Shown in pieces: positions 13,497 to 24,600 of a DNA stretch of 64,000 bases. The DNA is from Siphonodentalium dalli. Lineage: Eukaryota; Mollusca; Scaphopoda; Gadilida; Siphonodentaliidae. Position 1 is the stretch's first letter; every line of letters begins with the position of its first letter. A model generated the notes under the pieces. The model saw nothing but the letters and a program-made list of their open reading frames with translations. It searched no databases and was not told where the DNA came from. A program made the position numbers and the translations under genes. The stretch is from assembly GCA_032622095.1 (NCBI GenBank), contig CP136066.1:47154911-47218910 (forward strand). Reading direction: 5' to 3'.

Positions 13497-15685
13497 GTGT
13501 TTCTCATCACTTTAATCACACTATACCACGGAGTGTTTCTCATCACTTTAATTACCCTACCGCAGAGTGTTTCTCATCACTTTAATCACACTATACCGCG
13601 GAGTGTTTCTCGTCACTTTAATTACCCTACCGCAGAGTGTTTCTCATCACTTTAATCACACTATACCGCAGAGTGTTTCTCATCACTTTAATCACACTAT
13701 ACCGCGGAGTGTTTCTCATCACTTTAATCACCCTACCGCGGAGTGTTTCTCATCACTTTAATCACACTATACCGCGGAGTGTTTCTCATCACTTTAATCA
13801 CCCTACCGCAGAGTGTTTCTCATCACTTTAATCACACTATACCGCAGAGTGTTTCTCATCACTTTAATCACACTATACCACGGAGTGTTTCTCATCACTT
13901 TAATTACCCTACCGCAGAGTGTTTCTCATCACTTTAATCACACTATACCGCGGAGTATTTCTCATCACTTTAATCACACTATACCGCGGAGTGTTTCTCA
14001 TCACTTTAATCACACTATACCGCGGAGTGTTTCTCATCACTTTAATCACACTATACCGCGGAGTGTTTCTCATCACTTTAATTACCCTACCGCAGAGTGT
14101 TTCTCATCACTTTAATCACACAACCGCAGAGTGTTTCTCATCACTTTACTCACCCCATACCGCGGAGTGTTTCTCATCACTTTAATCACACTATACCGCG
14201 GAGTGTTTCTCATCACTTTAATCACCATACCGCGGAGTGTTTCTCGTCACTTTAATTACCATACCGCCGCGTGTTTCTCATCACTTTAATTACCCTACCG
14301 CAGAGTGTTTCTCATCACTTTACTCACCCCATACCGCGGAGTGTTTCTCATCACTTTAATCACACTATACCGCGGAGTGTTTCTCATCACTTTAAGCACC
14401 ATACCGCGGAGTGTTTCTCGTCACTTTAATTACCATACCGCCGCGTGTTTCTCATCACTTTAATTACCCTACCGCAGAGTGTTTCTCATCACTTTACTCA
14501 CCCCATACCGCGGAGTGTTTCTCATCACTTTAATCACACTATACCGCGGAGTGTTTCTCGTCACTTTAATTACCCTACCGCGGAGTGTTTCTCATCACTT
14601 TAATCACACTATACCGCGGAGTTTTTCTCATCACTTTAATCACACTATACCGCGGAGTGTTTCTCGTCACTTTAATTACCCTACCGCAGAGTGTTTCTCG
14701 TCACTTTAATCACACTATACCGCGGAGTGTTTCTCGTCACTTTAATTACCCTACCGCAGAGTGTTTCTCATCACTTTACTCACCCCATACCGCGGAGTGT
14801 TTCTCATCACTTTAATCACACTATACCGCGGAGTGTTTCTCGTCACTTTAATTACACTATACCGCAGAGTGTTTCTCATCACTTTAATCACACTATACCG
14901 CAGAGTGTTTCTCATCACTTTAATCACACTATACCGCAGAGTGTTTCTCATCACTTTAATCACATTATACTGCGGAGTGTTTCTCGTCACTTTATTCACC
15001 CTACCGCGGAGTGTTTCTCGTCACTTTAATCACCCTACCGCGGAGTGTTTCTCATCACTTTAATCACCCTACCGCGAGATGTTTATTATCACTTTAATCA
15101 CCATACCGCGAAGTGTTTCTCCCCACTTTAATCACCCTATATCGCGGAGTGTTTCTCATCACTTTAATTACCCTACCGCGGAGTGTTTCTCATCACTTTA
15201 ATCACCCTACCGCGGAGTGTTTCTCCCCACTTTAATCACCCTATATCGCGGAGTGTTTCTCATCACTTTAATTACCCTACCGCGGAGTGTTTCTCATCAC
15301 TTTAATCACCCTACCGCGGAGTGTTTCTCATCACTTTAATCACACTATACCGCGGAGTGTTTCTCATCACTTTAATCACCCTACCGCGGAGTGTTTCTCA
15401 CCACTTTACTCACCCCATACCGCGGAGTGTTTCTCATCACTTTAATCACACTATACCGCGGAGTGTTTCTCATCAATTTAATCACCCTACCGCGGAGTGT
15501 TTCTCATCCCTTTAATCACTCTACGGCGGAGTGTTTCTCATCAATTTAATCACCCTACCGCGACGTGTTTCTCATTACTTTAATCACCCTATCGCGGAAT
15601 GTTTCTCATCACTTTACTCACCCTATACCGCGGAGTGTTTCTCATCACTTTAATCACCCTACCGCGGAGTGTTTCTTTTCATTTT

Positions 15686-15755
15686 AAGCAACGTCGAGCT
15701 CGATTAGTCCTTGGATGGGTAACCGGCTTATGATTCCGGCTGCTGTGAACTTTCG
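15686..15755 (+). pseudogene. 5S rRNA gene fragment (copy 3, array edge)
   Basis: Same left junction with satellite as copies 1 and 2. On the right, after ACTTCCGTAC, the sequence passes into a (CT)n tract instead of back into satellite, so this copy marks the end of the array and may be closest to the ancestral arrangement. Confidence 0.8.
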
Positions 15756-15768
15756 GTGTGACTTCCGT

Positions 15769-15883
<115 letters not shown>

Positions 15884-16067
15884 GTTATGTTACACTGGAG
15901 GCTCGTCCGGCCCTCATAGGACTGTATCATGATGCATCCTCTCTGGTGGAGAATCTCAAACACAACGGGGGAGTAGTGTGGCGATCGCGTTGTAAATATA
16001 GAAGGCCCGTGACTTCTCTGCACGAGAGGTCTAGATTTTGTGGTTACAGTCGTTGGACCCTTTGTCA

Positions 16068-16144
16068 CCGAAGTTAAGCAACGTCAAGCTCGGTTAGTCC
16101 TAGGATGGGTAACCGGCTTGGGATTACGGGTGCTGCCAACTTTT
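16068..16144 (+). pseudogene. 5S rRNA gene fragment (copy 4, best preserved)
   Basis: AAGTTAAGCAACGTC, GGTTAGTCCTAGGATGGGTA, ACCGGCTTGGGATTACGGGT and GCTGCCAACTTTT follow the 3' part of animal 5S rRNA closely (internal control region and 3' stem), better than the three copies in the satellite. The first 40-45 nucleotides of 5S are not recognisable upstream, so it is a partial copy, a 5S-derived retroposon head or a relic of a 5S cluster. A 174-codon open frame starting at 16040 overlaps it and is not credible. Confidence 0.75.
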
Positions 16145-16925
16145 CGCTGTATTATGATACAGCATCAAATACACCGTGTCTATGCATTATACAGTATATG
16201 CGAGTCTACCACAGCAACCTTGAATGTATACGAGAATGCACTGGCTTACAAGGTCAAGGTAGATATTGTTAGGTCAATGTATTTTTGTATACATGCAAGG
16301 CCCCCTAAGGGAGACTCGCATATACACGAGAATGTATTGGCACAGAGTGTTAAAAATATTCCAGGATATGTGGTCGGAGGTCAACAGTGTGAATCAGCAG
16401 ACACCCTTGTTGCCAAACTGGTAGACTGTTTCCCGCCCTCTTTCCGACCAGCTGTGTTGATGCGTCTCTACACCACACGTCAGTTGGCAGATATGTTCAA
16501 AGCACCGGGTTCATACAAATTACTAGTAGTCGACTATGGACAATTGAATATAGATTGTGGGTGAGTGTCAACGCTCATTACAATGTAATTGCAGCTGAGA
16601 GAAAAACTAGATACATAGTACAATTATTTATTCTTGAAGAGTCCATGCATAATTCAAAAGAAACATTTGAATCATATAATATACAACATGTATACGGGCA
16701 CCGACAGCCACCTACATGTACCAATTATATGCTACATTATAAAGGTGAAACAAATGTCCCTGTAGAGGTTGACACAGCAATATGTGGTGCGAAAAGGGGA
16801 AGGAAATAAATGAAATGGGAGTGGCGGTGGCAATGGTTTGTTGCTCCCGCATGGAAACTTTAAGAAAGGAAGCGGAAGATTTATCAATCGTCTGCCGTTC
16901 TAGCGATCACTGAAGGCGGGTCCTA
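16145..16925. other. Degenerate repeat region without a recognisable gene
   Basis: TATGCGAGTC (about 16197) and, inverted, GACTCGCATATACACGAGAA (about 16313) followed by TGTATTGGCACAGAG resemble the arms of the 69-bp palindrome in the piggyBac-like MITEs at 20.3, 21.1 and 38.2 kb. This suggests an old, decayed relative. The open frames here are short, overlap repeat relics and match no family I recognise. Confidence 0.4.
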
Positions 16926-17397
16926 CTAAAGCCGACTGCACATGACCGCACTCGACCGCACCCGACCGTACCCGTCCGCACCTGTCTCAGGGATCAGAGC
17001 AAGATGGGGCATGTACTATCGTGCAGAATACATCTGTATTTACCAAACTTCCAATACACAAGCCGACAGCTTAAGCGGAGAGGGCACTGTTAACCCCTAA
17101 CTTGCGTCCGGTTCCGTCAGGTACGCAAAATCCAAAATACCACCGACCGCACCTCCCCTTGCTGCCTGACCACGGAAATGAACATTATATCATGCCGTGA
17201 ATACCTCCTGCGACCATTGGCGATCGGGCAAGTTGCTAGTTGTAGCGGAAGTGAATAAGTTAACCCATATAAGAACTTTGGTCCATACTGATATATTCTG
17301 CACGATAGTGCTTGCCCCATTTCGCTCGAACCCTGGGGGAGGTGCGGTCGGGTGCCGACGGATGCGGTCGGGTGCGATCGATGCGGTCGGATTTTAG
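16926..17397. mobile_element. TA-flanked MITE with about 130-bp terminal inverted repeats
   Basis: The left end (CTAAAGCCGAC, then CGACCGCACCCGACCG repeats, then TGGGGCATGTACTATCGTGC) is mirrored at the right end by GCACGATAGTGCTTGCCCCA, GGTGCGGTCGGGTG repeats and CGGATTTTAG. The element is bounded by TA at 16924-16925 and 17398-17399. Internally repeated CGACCGCAC motifs sit in both arms. Length 472 bp and no coding capacity; probably a Tc1/mariner-type non-autonomous element. Confidence 0.75.
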
Positions 17398-17399
17398 TA

Positions 17400-18090
17400 T
17401 GACCGCTGAAAGCTATAGTCTATTCCAGAATTCTCTCAACCGCAATTACATTATTTGAAACCAAACGAACACACTGAATCCCCTGGTCCTGCTAATTTGC
17501 TATGGTGTAGGTGTGTCTTTCTGAATTTATATGATGACGTTAGGCCAAACTGATGCTGATACCATTATTTTTTCTAAATCTGTCATTTTCGTGGTGTCCG
17601 CATAATCTGAACATATCCATGAAAAGCTATTACGTGTATTAAACATTCAACAACATATATTTCTAAATAATCTAACACTGGTTGTATTAGATGTTGCAAA
17701 TAGACTATAACCAAGATGGCATTTCACGTCGTTTTGCAAACAGCAGCGCAGCCATTAATATTTTTTTCAAAAAACATATGTTCTTATTTTTCGTTAAAGC
17801 ATCAGTTTGCCCGACTATCATCATATCAATCCATGCAGGACCAGTCAACATCACAACCGACTAGCAGGACCACTTTACCAGGGGTGTATATAAGATGTGC
17901 CGTAATCATACCTCCCGAGGCGACTTATGTCCAATGTTTGCCCAGACTAATCAGTTTGCACTACCAGTATCAGTAATTCAACAAGATCCTCCAACAATTA
18001 TAGCAAATTAGCAATGTATCGAGAGAACTCGAGGAGTGCTTCCCCCTAGTTGGAAAAATAGGGTGTATATACATATATACATACATATAG
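17400..18090. other. Unannotated AT-rich stretch
   Basis: No repeat boundary, RNA gene or convincing reading frame was seen. The longest open frame (17716-17976, plus) shows no recognisable domain. Confidence 0.4.
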
Positions 18091-18093
18091 AGG

Positions 18094-18236
18094 GTCTCAA
18101 CTATACGTTTCTATCTTATATGGAATTTATCAACCGAGTTCACTAAATTCGAATTGAGTCGAGGTTTACCGAGTCTCAAATAGAATTTAGTGGACGAGGT
18201 TGATAAATTACGTATAACATTGAACGAGTTTGAGAT
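18094..18236. repeat. Hairpin C of the CGAG hairpin family
   Basis: Imperfect inverted repeat with arms of about 55 bp: AATTTATCAAC and CACTAAATTC on the left pair with GAATTTAGTG and GTTGATAAATT on the right. CGAGT/CGAGG occurs in the same direct orientation in both arms, so it breaks the pairing as internal loops. It is preceded by TATAGAGGGTCTC and followed by ATCACATGATC (18244-18254), as in the copy at 20.5 kb. Confidence 0.75.
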
Positions 18237-18439
18237 ACATTTTATCACATGATCATAAACACGCGAAGCAACGCGAAGTATCATCGAAAATAACAATCAT
18301 AAACTTCAGCAATCGCAAGTGTGTCTTACTAATAATTATGAAACTGGTTTTGTGGGTTAATTATATATATTATATATAATACTTATAGTGACTTGGGCAA
18401 AATAAAAATCGTATACATGAAGCGCAGCATTCTCATTTT

Positions 18440-18855
18440 CTACCACTATCATACTCGTCGATCACCACAACCATTACTACCACTCGCATCATCTCAAGCA
18501 CCATGTTCATCAACATAATCATAATAATAATCATCAGCACATGTACTCACCATTATATTCACCGTCATTATCATTATCATCACCGTCACTATGATCGTCA
18601 GCATCACCATATTTACTCAACATAATCACTACCACCACCATCATCACCATTACATTAATCATTTCACCACCATCATCATCAACATAATAGTAATCATTCA
18701 CCACCATCCATCATCTTCTTCATTACAGTAATAATTTCACCACCACCATCATCAGTATATTAATCATTTAACCACCACCACCATCACCATTAGAGTAATC
18801 ATTTCACCACCACCATCATCACCATTATCGTAATCATTTCACCACCATCATCATA
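18440..18855. repeat. (CAY)n minisatellite
   Basis: Degenerate trinucleotide tract of CAC/CAT codon-like units, with a looser period containing TAATCATTTCACCACCA. Non-coding. Confidence 0.9.
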
Positions 18856-19024
18856 TCAACGACAACATCCGCACCAACGTTTTTAACGACACGCGGTACA
18901 GCCAAGCAGTGAATATTTTTTGCTGCATTCTCATTTATATATGCGTCAACATGTCATTGTCATCGCCTTATTGCACACATGACTGTGTATACAGTGTATC
19001 ATTGCGCGGATGCGGTCTCTATTT

Positions 19025-19374
19025 ATAATAATGGTGCTTATATAGCGCGAGAGCCCTAAGCGCTTCACATTTTTACCACGGTTGTTGGGTAGTATGCCTG
19101 CTGCCATCTTACAGGCGATTCACAAGTGCGGCTTATGCTTACCCAACATCCACGTCCCTATTTCTCGTCTAGGTACGGCGAGCACAGTACAAGTGACCTG
19201 ACCCAAGGGTCACAACCTGGCGCGATATTGAAACAGCGAGTGGCTATATATAACACACACACCGCTTAAACCGGCCAAGATACTGTTGCAGAGACGATAG
19301 TCCAATGCGGGGCGCGAACTCACACCGGTGCGTTAACACGATTACTAGTCCAACACACTAACCACTTGGCTACC
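19025..19374 (-). mobile_element. tRNA-derived SINE (family 1, minus strand)
   Basis: On the minus strand the 5' end reads GGTAGCCAAGTGGTTAGTG (box A region of a tRNA), later GTGAGTTCGCGCCCC (box B region), then a body with ATCTTGGCCGG and CAGGTTGTGACCC, and a tail GCGCTATATAAGCACCATTA followed by TTATAAATAG. This is a tRNA-headed, Pol III-type SINE of about 350 bp. The same body and tail recur on the plus strand at 31.44-31.82 kb, and the head is homologous to the 113-bp satellite at 21.7-31.4 kb. Confidence 0.85.
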
Positions 19375-19439
19375 AATTCTAGTATTTGTGGAAGAGGCCG
19401 TTTCCGAGAGAACCGGAAATCGCCGAGTATTATTTGAGA

Positions 19440-19772
19440 ATGAGAAATATCCATTGGGGCCTCGGAGGCTCAATCGGTTAGGGGTACAACTCCAAGCCGT
19501 TCGCCCTCCAGCGCTGGCGATAAGGTTCAAATCCACATTCTACCATCGTGGACTTTGTAACTCGAAATCGTTATCTGGTGGAGTTGCCAATTACTCGCTG
19601 ATGGCCAGTGGTTTGCTGCACATGGTTGACGAGTTTATCAGCCATAGAAATCACTGTTAGATTAGTCGTAAAATGTGCGTATTTCCTCCACCACCAAATA
19701 TGCAATGTCGTGATATGGCCTTAGTCGCCGAAATAGACATTAAACCCCAATCAATCAATCATGAGAAATATC
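19440..19772 (+). mobile_element. tRNA-derived SINE (family 2) with 12-bp target-site duplication
   Basis: The 12-bp direct repeats ATGAGAAATATC at 19440-19451 and 19761-19772 flank a 309-bp element. Box A-like GGCTCAATCGGTTAG lies at about 19467-19481 and box B GGTTCAAATCC at 19524-19534, giving a tRNA-like head of about 80 bp. The 3' end is ATTAAACCCC followed by three AATC units. The intact target duplication and clear boxes make this a fairly young, LINE-mobilised SINE. It lies about 65 bp from the minus-strand SINE. Confidence 0.9.
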
Positions 19773-20215
19773 TCTGTCGTTGGTCGGTAAGAAGAACTTA
19801 CTATAAAATGTCTGGAGCTTCAGAAACAAATGCCCGAAAACAAGACAAATGTGAATATGATGGAATTGTTTTTTTTTAAATCGCATGGCCACGGAAATAT
19901 GGTCATGTAATGGCTACGATAATATGAAGCAGTGGCCACGTGAAAAAGTCAAGGGGTCCCAGAGGTGATATCGGAATTGATTTTTAAATATCGTTGCCAT
20001 GAGAAAAACAAGATTCGTGACCACGACAGTATAACGTCGCGAGTTGGAATAAAAGCGGGAACTAAACATAGACATCCATGGTGCGATTTGTGAAGATGAC
20101 GGGCCCGTATAGGGGCTAATTAAATAATGGTAAGTCACCGGTGCTATAATTTGATGACACCAATTGGCACCGCCACTCTATTCGCCGGTTTATACCACCC
20201 AACGTAATGCATGTC
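19773..20215. other. Unannotated stretch between SINE and MITE
   Basis: No recognisable gene or repeat boundary; only short open frames. Confidence 0.4.
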
Positions 20216-20354
20216 TTAACCCTTTACCCAACAAATCGGCCAAAAACGCCCAAATAAAGCTTCAACAGCCTAAAATATCTTCGGTCTGTCTCAATAACAC
20301 CATACAAATATGGATATCATTGGAACCGGTTCAATGACCACAGTTATGCCCTGT

Positions 20355-20423
20355 GCCAATGCATTCTCTTATATATGCGAGTCGACCATAGGTCGCCTCG
20401 CATATATAAGAGAATGCATTGGC
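20355..20423. repeat. 69-bp near-perfect palindrome
   Basis: The arms start GCCAATGCATTCTCTTATAT and continue ATGCGAGTCGACC; they pair with one mismatch around a 1-3 nt centre. Three further copies are at 21118-21186, 38193-38261 and 38338-38406. Confidence 0.95.
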
Positions 20424-20514
20424 CTAAACAAAATCTTTTTTAACACTTTTTACCATTTTTTCTTACATTCTTTAACAATTTTATAATTTTTTCTTACATT
20501 TTTAACAATTTTTA

Positions 20515-21067
20515 TATAGAGGATCTACAACGAGTCCCCAGTTTATAGCGGAATTTACAAAACGAGTCCAGTAAATTAGGTCTGGACCGAGCCTTTGGCG
20601 AGGTCCATACCTAATTTACTGGACGAGTTTTGTAATTTCCGCTATAAACTGGGGACGAGTTGTAGATTCTATTTATTACATGATCCAAAACATCGACAAA
20701 ACATACTTAAATCGACAAATGTGACGCGAAATTAACGTCGGCTTCTATAAGGCATGCGATGACGTTTCACGTAACTATTCGTCATTTTCCCGCGTAACGA
20801 AATAGTCCCAGATAAATACAGACTTTTTAGCGCATTTAATGGCGTATATTTAATGACATAACTTTTCAAACTCTTCATTCGTAATAGTTTGTTGGAAAAA
20901 TATTGGAAGCCATAGTATTTTGAGACGTAGCGTACGGAATGTTAACAGGTCGACAAACCGGAAGTCAAAGGTCACCTGGGACTATTTTCTGTTATTAAAC
21001 GAACGTTTAATATCACAATTTATAGAATGGGTTTATTGAATGGAATAAGGGTAGGATCATGTAATAA
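20515..21067 (+). mobile_element. Nested non-autonomous hairpin element (copy A)
   Basis: The left edge TATAGAGGATCTACAAC opens hairpin A (20523-20667: 59-bp arms pairing except at CGAG-containing internal loops), followed by ATTACATGATCC. The right edge is GGATCATGTAATA (21054-21066), an inverted copy of that motif. The last 65 bp are the reverse complement of 35645-35720 beside the Crypton-like gene (shared CCCTTATTCCATTCA and AATAACAG). The shorter MITE at 38.2 kb lacks this insert and so provides an empty site. No coding capacity. Confidence 0.7.
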
Positions 21068-21117
21068 AATATTTTTCTACATTCTATGACAATTTTATCA
21101 TTTTTAATATGTGTTAA

Positions 21118-21186
21118 GCCAATGCATTCTCTTATATATGCGAGGCGACCTATGGTCGACTCGCATATATAAGAGAATGCATTGGC
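21118..21186. repeat. 69-bp near-perfect palindrome
   Basis: Second palindrome of the piggyBac-like MITE, the reverse complement of the one at 20355, placed next to the right terminus. Confidence 0.95.
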
Positions 21187-21263
21187 ACAGGGCCGTTCTG
21201 TTGGGTAAAGGGTTAAAATCAAAGCCATGTTCATTACCTCTGCATGTGGAATCGGAATATAAC

Positions 21264-21335
21264 TATTCCACAGAACTCTGTAAGAATTCATCTTGATACA
21301 TGTAATAGACTAATCTCTAGAGAGTTCTGTGGAAT
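21264..21335. repeat. 15-bp inverted repeat
   Basis: ATTCCACAGAACTCT (21264-21278) and AGAGTTCTGTGGAAT (21321-21335) are exact inverted copies separated by 42 bp. Possibly the remnant of a small foldback element. Confidence 0.6.
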
Positions 21336-21679
21336 ACATTTCATGGAATCGGTGCCAATTGTCGTAGGAGGCGAATCATATGAGAAATAAAGTCCCAGCC
21401 CCAATTGTCAATATGCACTCTGTGATTAAAGCCACATGGCGGTTTGCGATCCAAAGTACACCTATATAATATTCACTTTTGAATTTTTTCTGACATGGAA
21501 AAATACAACCTTGAAAACGGTGTTTGTGTCCCAAACAAACAACAGCCATATGCACGACTTGGACAAAAAGAGCATTCCGTGTTAGTCTATTCATATTATG
21601 GTAGAAATAAAGTAGAATTGGAAAATGGCTCTGACCATGGTCTGTAGTTTTCGGAGCATATAAGTGAGCCATGCCAATT

Positions 21680-24600
21680 TAAAACTACGATAATCCCCGA
21701 TACATTGACGATAAAACATCCATACGTGGTTAGAGTGTCGGACGTGTAATCACACCGACACCGCACCCCCTGGTGGAAAATCGTCTCCGCCACAAAACTA
21801 CGATAAACACCGATACATTGACGATAACACATCGACATCTGGTTAGAGTGTCGGACGTGTAATCACACCGGCACGTGCCCGCTGGCGGACAATCGTCTCG
21901 GCCACAAAACTACGATAGACATCGATCCATTGACGATAGAACATCAACATCTTGTTAGAGTGTATAACGCGTAATCACACCGGCACCGCGCCCCCTGGTG
22001 GACAATCGTCTCCGCATCAAAACTACGATAAACCCCGATTCATTGACGATAAAACATCGACATCTGGTTAGACTGTCTGACGTGTAATTACACCGGCACC
22101 GCGCCGCTGGTGGACTATAGAGTGTCGGACGTGTAATCACACCGGAACCGCGCTCCATGGTCGACAATCGTCTCCACCACAAAATTACGATAAACCCCGA
22201 TGCATTGACGATAAAACATCGACATCTGGTTAGAGTGTCGGACATGTAATCACACCGGCACGTGCCCGCTGGTGGACAATCGTCTCGGCCACAAAACTAC
22301 GATAGACATCGATACATTGACGATAGAACATCAACATCTTGTTAGAGTGTAGGACGTGTAATCACACCGGCACCGCGCCCCCTGGTGGACAATCGTCTCC
22401 GCATCAAAACTACGATAAACCCCGATACATTGACGATAAAACATCGACATCTGGTTAAAGTGTCTGACGTGTAATTACACCGGCACCGCGCCCGCTGGTG
22501 GACTCTAGAGTGTCGGACGTGTAATCACACCGGAACCGCGCCCCATGGTCGACAATCGTCTCCACCACAAAACTACGATAAATCCCGATCATTGACAATA
22601 AAACATCGACACCTGGTTAGAGTGTCGGACCTGTAATAACACCGGCACCGCGCCCGCTGGTTGACAATTGTCTCCTCAACAAAACTACGATAGACCCCGA
22701 TATATTGACGATAAAACATGAACATCTGGTTAGAGTGTCGGACGTGTAATCACACCGACACGGCGCCCGCTGGTGGACAATCGTCTCCGCAACAAAACTA
22801 CGATAAACCCGATACATTGACGATAAAACATCGACATCTGGATAGAGTGTCGGACTTGTAAGTACACCAGCACCGCGCCCGGTGGTGGACTATAGAGTGT
22901 CGGACGTGTAATCACACCGGAACCGCGCCCACTGGTGGACAATCGTCTCCGCAACAAAACTACGATAAACCCCAATAGATTGACGATAAAATATGGACAT
23001 GTGGTTAGAGTGTCGGATGTGTAATGGTGTTAACAAACCGTGGACAATCGTCTCCGCAACAAAACTACGATAAACCCCAATACATTGACGATAAAACATC
23101 GACATCAGGTTAGAGTGTAGGACGTGTAATCAAACCGGCACCGCGCCCGATGGGAGACAATCATCTCCGCAAAAAAACTACGATAGACCCCGATACATTG
23201 ACGATAAAACATCGACATCTGGTTAGAGTGTCGGACGTGTAATCACACCGGCACGGCGCCCGCTGGTGGGCTATAGAGTGTCGGACATGTAATTACACTG
23301 GCGCCGCGCCCGCTGGTGGACAATCGTCCCCGCAACAAATCTACGATAGAACCCGATACATTGACGATAAAACATCGACATCTGGTTAGAGTGTCGGACT
23401 TGTAATGGTGTTAACAAACCGGCACCGTTCCCGCTGGTGGACAGTCGTCTCCGCAGCAAAAACTACGATAGACCCCCGATACATTGACGATAAAACGTCG
23501 ATATCAGGTTAGAGTGTCGGACGTGTAATCACACCGGCGACGCGCCCGCTGGTGGATAATGGTCTCCGCAACAAACCTACGATAGACCCCGATATATTGA
23601 CGATAAAACATCGACATCTGGTGAGAGTGTCGGACTTGTAATGGTGATAACAAATCAGCACCGTTCACGCTAGTTGACAATCGTCTCCGCAACAAAAACT
23701 ACGATAGACCCCGATTCATTGACGATAAAACATCGATATCTGGTTAGAGTGTCGGACGTGTAATCACACTGTCGACGAGCCCGCTGTTGAACAATCGTCT
23801 CCGCAAAAAAACTACGATAAACCCCGATGCATTGACGACAAAACATCGACATCTTTGTTAGAGTGTCGGACGTGTAATGGTGTTAACAAACAGGCACCGT
23901 TCACGTTGGTGAACAATCGTCTCCACAACAAAACTACGATAAACCCCGGTACATTGACGATAAAACATCGACATCTGGTTAGAGTGTCAGACTTGTAATT
24001 ACACCGGCACGGCGCCCGCTGGTGGAATATAGAGTGTCGAACGTGTAATCACACCGGCGCTGCTCCCCCTGGTGGACAGTCGTCTCCGCAACAACACTAC
24101 GATAAATCCCGATTCATTGACGATAAAACATCGACATCTGGTTAGAGTTTCGGACGTGTAATCACACCGGCGCCACGCCCGCTGGTGGACAATCGTCTCC
24201 GCAGCAAAACTAAGATAAACCCCGATCCATTGACGATAAAACATCGACATCTGGTTAGAGTGTAGGACGTGTAATGACACCGGCACCGCGCCCGCTGCTG
24301 GACAATCATCTCCGCATCAAAACTAAGATAGACCCCGATACATTGACGATAAAACATCGACATCTGGTTAGAGTGTCAGGCTTGTAATTACACCGGCACC
24401 GCGCCCGCTGGTGGACTATAGAGTGTTGGACGTGTAATCACACCAGCGCTGCGCCCTCTGGTGGACAATCGTCTCCGCAACAAAACTGCGATAAACCCCG
24501 ATTCATTGACGATAAAACATCGACATCTGGTTAGAGTGTCGGACGTGTAATCACACCAGCGACGCGCCCGCTGGTGAACAATCGTCTCCGCAAAAAAACT

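Larger units (their letters stand above)
1..15681. repeat. 36-bp/34-bp satellite array with embedded 5S fragments
   Basis: Tandem array of roughly 430 monomers that continues past the left window edge. The common monomer is 36 bp: it opens with ACCGCGGAGTGTTTCTCATC, continues ACTTTAATCA and ends CACTAT. A 34-bp form ends in CCCT instead. Frequent variants are CCGCGG to CCACGG or CCGCAG, CTCATC to CTCGTC, and TAATCA to TAATTA. Because 36 bp is 12 codons, two plus frames and one minus frame stay open across runs of 36-mers, giving spurious ORFs up to 472 codons; each 34-mer shifts the frame. The array is interrupted at about 6.55-6.64 kb and 8.74-8.83 kb by a 5S rRNA gene fragment, and ends in a third copy at 15.69 kb. 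No gene is seen inside it. Confidence 0.98.
20220..21212. mobile_element. piggyBac-like MITE, TTAA target site
   Basis: The left end CCCTTTACCCAACA is preceded by TTAA (20216-20219); the right end TGTTGGGTAAAGGG is followed by TTAA (21213-21216). The TTAA duplication plus termini starting CCCTTT is diagnostic of piggyBac-superfamily elements. The element is 993 bp without transposase. It contains a 69-bp palindrome near each end (20355-20423 and 21118-21186) and a nested hairpin-bearing element (about 20515-21067). Confidence 0.88.

Noticed and set aside
1..15555. Dozens of long open frames (up to 472 codons) on both strands in the satellite
   Set aside because: The monomer is 36 bp, so open frames persist automatically; the proteins are 12-residue repeats that switch frame at each 34-mer.
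1..15681. CRISPR-like look of a 36-bp repeat array
   Set aside because: The units are contiguous with no unique spacers, and the context is eukaryotic.
16040..16809. Open frames 16040-16564 and 16555-16809
   Set aside because: The first begins inside a 5S fragment and continues through decayed palindrome relics; no domain is visible in either.
18440..18855. His-rich coding sequence from the CAY tract
   Set aside because: Stops occur frequently in all frames, so it is a simple-sequence tract.
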